This document shows, in pieces, positions 59,374-64,000 of a DNA stretch of 64,000 nt. Made by a program: the position numbers and the translations under genes. Each line of letters begins with the position of its first letter. The first letter of the stretch is position 1. Below the pieces are notes generated by a model, which saw only the letters and a program-made list of their open reading frames with translations, searched no databases and was not told the DNA's origin. This DNA is from Pseudaeromonas sharmana (lineage in GTDB: Bacteria; Pseudomonadota; Gammaproteobacteria; Enterobacterales; Aeromonadaceae). The stretch covers positions 186,001 through 250,000 of the forward strand of contig NZ_JBHSAF010000007.1 of assembly GCF_042649925.1 (NCBI RefSeq), given 5' to 3'.

Positions 59374-60069
59374 ATGAGGAATGACATCATGCTGCAGGGA
59401 CTGCCCCCGATCCTGAATCGCAGCGCCATGTATTTTATCGCTCAACCGATACTGCATCGGGAGGGTGATTTATTTGGCCATGAGTTGTTGCTGCGCTTCA
59501 AGGAGTACGACAATCCGTTCGAACTGCTGAAGATCGTGCGTCACCTCGGCCTGCGCCATCAACTGGATCTCCAGGTCTGCGAGATGGCCAGCATGCTGGT
59601 CGACAGCAAGCAGGACAGCGGCCTCTGGCTGCTGAATCTGTATGCGGAGTCGCTGAGTCACAGCGAGATGCAGCTGGCGCTGCAGGAGCTGGCACACCAG
59701 CTGGCACCGGCAACCCTGATGCTGCACACACTGGAGCTGGAGTGCGTTCAGGACATGCCGCACCTGCGCAAGGCCATGGTGGCGCTGCATGATCGCGGCA
59801 TTCGCTTTGCGCTCGATATCGAGCATCTGGAACACCCCTACAGCCAGTTTCTACCCTTTGACTTGTTGCGCATGGCGGCCACCCCGGAACATCAGACCTC
59901 CTGGTATCACTGGCTGGAGGAGGCCCGTACCCGCGGCGTCCCGCTGCTGGCCTTTCACGTTGAGCAGGAAGACATGGTCTATGCCCTTACCCAGCGCCGG
60001 GTGGACTACCTGCAAGGCTACGCCGTGCGGGATAACCACGTGCTGGAGGTGCCTCAGGTGCGTCTGTGA
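59374..60069 (+). CDS. Degenerate EAL-domain protein
   Basis: The 231-residue protein is a single EAL-like domain: FIAQPILHREGDLFGHELLL (the EAL motif reads ELL), LLNLYAESL, ALDIEHLE and VDYLQGYAV near the end. The catalytic double Asp is replaced by D-I-E, the lysine in L-K-I-D by R (FDLLRMAA) and the Q-G-Y end is present without the usual Glu loop. It probably binds partners or c-di-GMP without cutting it, as YdiV-like proteins do. The start is uncertain (59344, 59374, 59389). I chose 59374 for an AAGAGA upstream. Confidence 0.82.
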   Translation: MRNDIMLQGLPPILNRSAMYFIAQPILHREGDLFGHELLLRFKEYDNPFELLKIVRHLGLRHQLDLQVCEMASMLVDSKQDSGLWLLNLYAESLSHSEMQLALQELAHQLAPATLMLHTLELECVQDMPHLRKAMVALHDRGIRFALDIEHLEHPYSQFLPFDLLRMAATPEHQTSWYHWLEEARTRGVPLLAFHVEQEDMVYALTQRRVDYLQGYAVRDNHVLEVPQVRL

Positions 60070-60103
60070 GCAGACGCGCTGTCGAACAACCAGTCCAGGG
60101 TAT

Positions 60104-60120
60104 CTTAATTGCAGCTTAAG
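60104..60120 (+). promoter_or_regulatory. PmrA-box-like direct repeat
   Basis: CTTAAT-TGCAG-CTTAAG matches the PmrA (BasR) box pattern of two CTTAAT-type half-sites spaced by five bases, so the half-sites recur every 11 bp. It lies 69 bp upstream of the first gene of the lipid-linked sugar operon. A CATAAG stretch downstream might be the -10. PhoB-family regulators with similar boxes are possible alternatives. Confidence 0.6.
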
Positions 60121-60188
60121 GTTGGCTAGGGCATCATAAGTGCTGATTTGAATCCCAGCGCCCTCGCGCATACCTCCGAGGCCACATC

Positions 60189-60944
60189 ATGAGTCAGCCG
60201 GCAACCTGTCAGCCAACCGTATCCATCGTCATTCCGGCGAAGAATGAAGCCGAAAATATCGTCCCCCTGATTACCGAGATCCGTACCGCCATGGACGGTC
60301 AGTTCGAGTATGAACTGATCTACATCGACGACGGCAGCACGGATGCCACCTGGTCCACACTGCTGCAACTGCAGGCCGACGGCTTCGACCGGCTGCGCCT
60401 GATCAGCCACCAGCAGAGTGTCGGCCAGAGCATGGCCATCCTCAGCGGCGCCTGGGAAGCACGCGGCGAGTGGCTGGTCGTACTGGATGCCGATGGTCAG
60501 AATGATCCGGCAGATATTCCCGGCATGCTGCAGAGCGTACAGCAGCGCCACGCTCTGGATGCGCGCGTCTGGGGCGTGATCGGTCACCGCGTCAATCGCC
60601 GCGACGACTGGGTCAAGCGCCTCTCGTCGAAAGTGGCGAACGGCTTCCGCGACTTCATGCTCAATGATGGTATCCCGGATACCGGCTGCGGTCTGAAAGC
60701 CGTGCGCCGCGAACGCTATCTGCGCCTGCCGTCATTCAACCACATGCATCGCTACATCCCGACGCTGATTCAGGCCCAAGGCGGCCTGATGCTGGTGCAT
60801 CCGGTCAACCACAGACCGCGCATGGCCGGACGCTCCAACTACGGCGTCTGGAACCGGTTATGGGTGGGTCTGGTCGATGTGCTCGGAGTCTGGTGGCTTA
60901 AACGCCGGGCCAAGGTCATCCAGGTACGGGAGAGCCACTTGTGA
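60189..60944 (+). CDS. GT2 polyprenyl-phosphate glycosyltransferase (ArnC/DPM-like)
   Basis: The 251-residue protein has VSIVIPAKNEAENIVPLITE, LIYIDDGSTDATWSTL and VVLDADGQNDPADIPGML, which are the donor and Mn-binding motifs of dolichol-phosphate-mannose-type enzymes. It ends with an amphipathic segment but lacks the two C-terminal helices of ArnC. The small membrane protein encoded next may supply that anchor. It should make an undecaprenyl-phosphate sugar, the donor for the GT83 enzyme downstream. Its stop overlaps the next start (GTGA). Confidence 0.88.
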   Translation: MSQPATCQPTVSIVIPAKNEAENIVPLITEIRTAMDGQFEYELIYIDDGSTDATWSTLLQLQADGFDRLRLISHQQSVGQSMAILSGAWEARGEWLVVLDADGQNDPADIPGMLQSVQQRHALDARVWGVIGHRVNRRDDWVKRLSSKVANGFRDFMLNDGIPDTGCGLKAVRRERYLRLPSFNHMHRYIPTLIQAQGGLMLVHPVNHRPRMAGRSNYGVWNRLWVGLVDVLGVWWLKRRAKVIQVRESHL

Positions 60945-61276
60945 GCTGGCTGGATCTGCCGATCACCTGGTTATTCTGGACCGGCATCCATATCACCGGC
61001 TGGAAATTGATTGGTTACACAGGGGCGCTGATGTTTGGCGGGCGCTGGCTGGTGCAGTTTGTGGCTTCGAAACGGGCGGGCAAGCCGGTCATCCCGCGCC
61101 TGTTCTGGTACATGAGTGTTCTGGGCAGCCTGATGACGTTGAGCTATTTCCTGTTTTCGGCCAAACAGGACTCCGTCGGCGTGCTGCAAAACCTGTTCCC
61201 GGCCTTTACCGCGCTGTACAGCCTCTATCTCGATATCAAACATCGTGGTTGGAAACGCGACCGCGCCAGCCATTGA
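60941..61276 (+). CDS. LAB_N-domain membrane protein (lipid A biosynthesis N-terminal type)
   Basis: The 111-residue protein has three hydrophobic helices (about 7-27, 48-72, 76-95) and the stretch GALMFGGRWLVQFVASKRAG, typical of the LAB_N domain once mis-annotated as lipid A disaccharide synthase. Small proteins of this kind sit beside polyprenyl-phosphate glycosyltransferases (RgtF of Rhizobium is comparable) and probably help with membrane docking or lipid flipping. The GTG start overlaps the previous stop. Confidence 0.88.
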   Translation: MSWLDLPITWLFWTGIHITGWKLIGYTGALMFGGRWLVQFVASKRAGKPVIPRLFWYMSVLGSLMTLSYFLFSAKQDSVGVLQNLFPAFTALYSLYLDIKHRGWKRDRASH

Positions 61277-61317
61277 CGACAAGGGCGACCAGCCCTTTCT
61301 TGTGACGAGGAGCCTCG

Positions 61318-63033
61318 ATGCATTCTGATCACGTTCTACTGCATGGCCCGCGCCAGACGCAGCAGGCCTTCTGGCTACTGCTGCTCTGTGGTCTGGTTGT
61401 CCTGGGGGCCGGACTCGGGTTACGGGATCCCTGGCCCGCCGACGAACCACGTTTCGCGCTGATCGCCAAACAGATGGTGGAGTCGGGGCAGTGGTTGTTC
61501 CCGTTTCGTGGTGGTGAAATCTACCCCGACAAGCCACCGATGTTCATGTGGGCCATAGCGCTGTTCTACAGCCTGACCGGTTCGCTGCGTATCGCGTTTC
61601 TGTTGCCGAGCCTGCTGGCCGGCCTGGGAACGCTGGCGCTGGTCTTCGACATCGCCCGGCGCCTGTGGGATCGTGCCACCGCCTTCCGCGCCGGCTTGCT
61701 GCTGCTATTCACGGTCCAGTTCACCATCCAGGCCAAGGGGGCGCAGATAGATGCGCTGGTCACCTTCTTTATCACACTCGGTGTCTACGGTTTCCTGCGC
61801 TTCCTGCTGACTGACGCCGGCTGGCGCTGGTATTATCTCGGCTGGTTTGCCGCCGGACTGGGGATCATCACCAAAGGGGTTGGCATCCTGGCCGCCCTGA
61901 TCCTGATACCAGCCTTGTGGACACACAGGGCGCAGATCCGCGCCGCCAGCCGGCAAGCCTGGCTGAAGGCGATCGCCGGGCCGCTGTTCCTGCTGCTGGC
62001 GATCGGTTTGTGGCTGGTGCCGATGGTGTTGGCCGTCGCTCACCAGGGTGATGCCACCTATGTCGCCTACCGTGACAACATCCTGTTCCGTCAGACGGTG
62101 ACCCGCTACGCCAATTCGTGGCATCACGTCAAACCCTTCTGGTACTACCTGACCGAGGTGATACCGGCATTCTGGCTACCGCTGTCGCTGTTCTTGCCCT
62201 GGCTGGTCTGGAGCTGTCGCGATGCCTTGCGACAGGGGAACCGCACCGTGCTCCTGCTACTTGGCTACATAGTGCTGGTGTTGCTGTTTTTCTCGCTGTC
62301 GCCTGGCAAACGCGGAGTCTATATCACACCGGCAACGCCGGTCCTGGCCCTGCTGGCCGCCCCCTGGTTGCCGCTCTGGTTGCAGCGTCGCTGGCCCGCT
62401 CGGCTGTGGTCTGGCCTCGTATGGGTGCTTGGCGCCGTACTGACGGTCGCGGCGGTGGTGGCCGCCCTGCATGGCCATCCCAAACTTGAGGCGCAACTGG
62501 CTGAACTGGGCGGAGACCCCTGGCCACTGCTGCTCAGCGCCGGTCTCTGCTGCCTGCTGCTGGCGGCGTGGTTGCGCAAGGCGCCCTTCACTGCCGTCTG
62601 CGGCGCCTTGAGCATCCTCTGGTTGCACTGGGGGTTGTGGGGCTACCCGTTGATGAATCCGGTACGCACGCCGATCGACATCATGCAGCAGGTGCAGCAG
62701 CGGGTACCGGCTCAAGATCAGGTACTGATTCTGAAATTCCGGGAACAGTTCCTGCTGTTCACCCCGCGCCCGCTGGAACACTGGCCCTACCTGATGGAAA
62801 ACAAGGCGCAGATCGCCGCCAGTCTGACCTGGCTGACACAAGGCGATGGCCATCGCTGGCTGCTGGCGCCGGCCAAGTTTATGGAGAATTGCTTTGAACC
62901 GGCCGACACCCAGCCGCTGGGCTTACGCCATGGTGAGGAGTGGACCCTGTATCCGCAGCGCGCGCTGCGGGCGTCGTGCCGCCAATCCGGCGAGGCGCTG
63001 ACTCCGTTCCACTACGATCCACAACAACCCTAA
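61318..63033 (+). CDS. ArnT/GT83-like lipid-linked sugar transferase
   Basis: The 571-residue membrane protein has about 12 helices and the GT83 start GLRDPWPADEPRFALIAKQM then YPDKPPMFMWAIALFY, where the acidic D-E-P-R loop is catalytic. It ends with a periplasmic domain (about 440-570). ArnT enzymes move a sugar from undecaprenyl phosphate to lipid A or core sugars on the periplasmic side. Donor identity cannot be read. The genes on both sides suggest a uronic acid or hexose rather than aminoarabinose, since arnB, arnA and arnD are not seen. Confidence 0.9.
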   Translation: MHSDHVLLHGPRQTQQAFWLLLLCGLVVLGAGLGLRDPWPADEPRFALIAKQMVESGQWLFPFRGGEIYPDKPPMFMWAIALFYSLTGSLRIAFLLPSLLAGLGTLALVFDIARRLWDRATAFRAGLLLLFTVQFTIQAKGAQIDALVTFFITLGVYGFLRFLLTDAGWRWYYLGWFAAGLGIITKGVGILAALILIPALWTHRAQIRAASRQAWLKAIAGPLFLLLAIGLWLVPMVLAVAHQGDATYVAYRDNILFRQTVTRYANSWHHVKPFWYYLTEVIPAFWLPLSLFLPWLVWSCRDALRQGNRTVLLLLGYIVLVLLFFSLSPGKRGVYITPATPVLALLAAPWLPLWLQRRWPARLWSGLVWVLGAVLTVAAVVAALHGHPKLEAQLAELGGDPWPLLLSAGLCCLLLAAWLRKAPFTAVCGALSILWLHWGLWGYPLMNPVRTPIDIMQQVQQRVPAQDQVLILKFREQFLLFTPRPLEHWPYLMENKAQIAASLTWLTQGDGHRWLLAPAKFMENCFEPADTQPLGLRHGEEWTLYPQRALRASCRQSGEALTPFHYDPQQP

Positions 63034-63103
63034 ATCCACACAGACCGGCCCAGCCGGTCTCTGCTCGCGGGGCCATCTGGCCTCGTCATGCAAGGAGTCT
63101 GCT

Positions 63104-64000
63104 ATGAAGATGCTGGTGACCGGTGCCGCCGGTTTTATCGGGTTTCATGTCAGCGAGCGTCTGCTCGCCGCCGGCCATCAGGTGGTCGGTATCGACAATC
63201 TCAACGACTACTACGATGTCCGCCTCAAGCAGGCGCGTCTGGATCGACTGACTCCGCATCCGCAGTTCCGTTTCGAGAAGATGGAGCTGGCCGACCGGGC
63301 CGCCATCGCCGATCTGTTTGCCCGCGAAGGCTTCGCGCGGGTGATTCATCTCGGCGCCCAGGCCGGGGTGCGCTACTCGCTGGACAACCCGCACGCCTAT
63401 GCCGACGCCAATCTGGTCGGTCACTTGAATATTCTCGAAGGCTGCCGCCACCATCAGGTCGGCCACCTGCTGTATGCCTCATCCAGTTCGGTCTACGGCC
63501 TGAATCGCAAGACACCGTTCTCCACCGCCGACAGCGTCGATCACCCGGTGTCGCTGTACGCTGCAACCAAGAAAGCCAACGAGCTGATGAGCCACAGCTA
63601 TGCCCACCTGTATGGGCTGCCGGTGACCGGCCTGCGCTTCTTCACCGTCTACGGCCCCTGGGGCCGCCCGGACATGGCGCTGTTCAAGTTCGCCAAGGCG
63701 ATCCTGGAAGGCAAGCCGATCGACGTCTACAACTACGGCGACATGCGTCGCGACTTCACCTATATCGACGATATCGCCGAAGCCGTGGTGCGTCTGACCG
63801 ACGTTATCCCGCAGCCCAATCCAGACTGGACGGTGGAGAGCGGCACCCCGGCCGACAGCAGTGCGCCGTACCGCGTCTACAACATCGGCAACAGCCAGCC
63901 GGTGGCGCTGATCGACTTTATCCGTACCCTGGAAGGCGCCCTCGGCGTGCCGGCACAGATGAACCTGCTGCCGCTGCAACCGGGCGATGTGCTGGAGACC
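63104..64000 (+). CDS. NAD-dependent UDP-sugar epimerase, probably UDP-glucuronate 4-epimerase, C-terminus cut by the window edge
   Basis: The 299 visible codons begin with KMLVTGAAGFIGFHVSERLL for NAD binding. They include IDNLNDYYDVRLKQARLDRL, HLGAQAGVRYSLDNPHAY, SSSSVYG, SLYAATKKANELM with the Tyr-Lys pair, and TVYGPWGRPDMALFKFAKAI. This pattern is that of UDP-GlcA 4-epimerases such as CapI, more than GalE. AAGGAG lies six bases before the ATG. It likely makes UDP-galacturonate for the enzymes encoded just upstream. Only a few dozen C-terminal residues are missing. Confidence 0.9.
   Translation, partial: MKMLVTGAAGFIGFHVSERLLAAGHQVVGIDNLNDYYDVRLKQARLDRLTPHPQFRFEKMELADRAAIADLFAREGFARVIHLGAQAGVRYSLDNPHAYADANLVGHLNILEGCRHHQVGHLLYASSSSVYGLNRKTPFSTADSVDHPVSLYAATKKANELMSHSYAHLYGLPVTGLRFFTVYGPWGRPDMALFKFAKAILEGKPIDVYNYGDMRRDFTYIDDIAEAVVRLTDVIPQPNPDWTVESGTPADSSAPYRVYNIGNSQPVALIDFIRTLEGALGVPAQMNLLPLQPGDVLET

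Overview
The window is a stretch of a gammaproteobacterial chromosome. Three housekeeping blocks support this: gppA-rhlB divergent from trxA-rho, ubiD-fre with ubiK and recQ, and rep with csdA-csdE. Rep, RhlB, Trx, Rho and CsdE all read as close relatives of the enterobacterial and Aeromonadales proteins. I lean towards an Aeromonadales-like organism, but the sequence alone does not settle genus. There is no rRNA, tRNA, IS element or CRISPR array that I can recognise.

Layout. (1) About 1-19.0 kb, minus strand: an exopolysaccharide locus. An exosortase-type assembly module (epsL, priming sugar transferase, epsD, epsE, epsF, epsG, xrtB, epsI) is followed by a polymerase, a GT4, a GH5 glucanase, a GT26, a protein that fuses a GumK-like glucuronosyltransferase to a pyruvyltransferase, a GT2, a Wzx flippase, the remnant of an acyltransferase and manC. 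The glycosyltransferase set resembles that of xanthan (Gum). (2) 19.1-20.3 kb: two small PEP-CTERM proteins, the likely clients of the exosortase, with a regulatory region of about 500 bp upstream. (3) 20.8-41.4 kb: housekeeping and small genes (gppA, rhlB, trxA, rho, ddl, ubiD, fre, ubiK, recQ, an AbiTii-like gene, uppP, a GGDEF-EAL protein, rep, csdA, csdE, lipoproteins). (4) 41.6-58.4 kb: a complete aryl polyene (APE) pigment cluster, with 17 genes on the minus strand and two divergent genes on the plus strand. It lies between csdE and tcdA, which are neighbours in E. coli. (5) 59.4-64 kb: a small degenerate EAL protein, then a lipid-A or LPS-modification operon (GT2, small LAB_N membrane protein, GT83, UDP-sugar epimerase). 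The operon is preceded by a PmrA-box-like direct repeat.

The main theme is the cell envelope: a secreted anionic polysaccharide, an exosortase system for surface proteins, a membrane-bound aryl polyene pigment, and lipid A glycosylation. Two c-di-GMP-family proteins are also present. The most unusual points are the GumK-pyruvyltransferase fusion on an exosortase scaffold, an EpsG kinase-like protein with a destroyed P-loop, a matched pair of inverted repeats upstream of the PEP-CTERM genes, and the predicted PmrA-controlled uronic-acid modification operon. Start sites were chosen by ribosome-binding sites, gene overlaps and family alignment from memory. No database search was possible.
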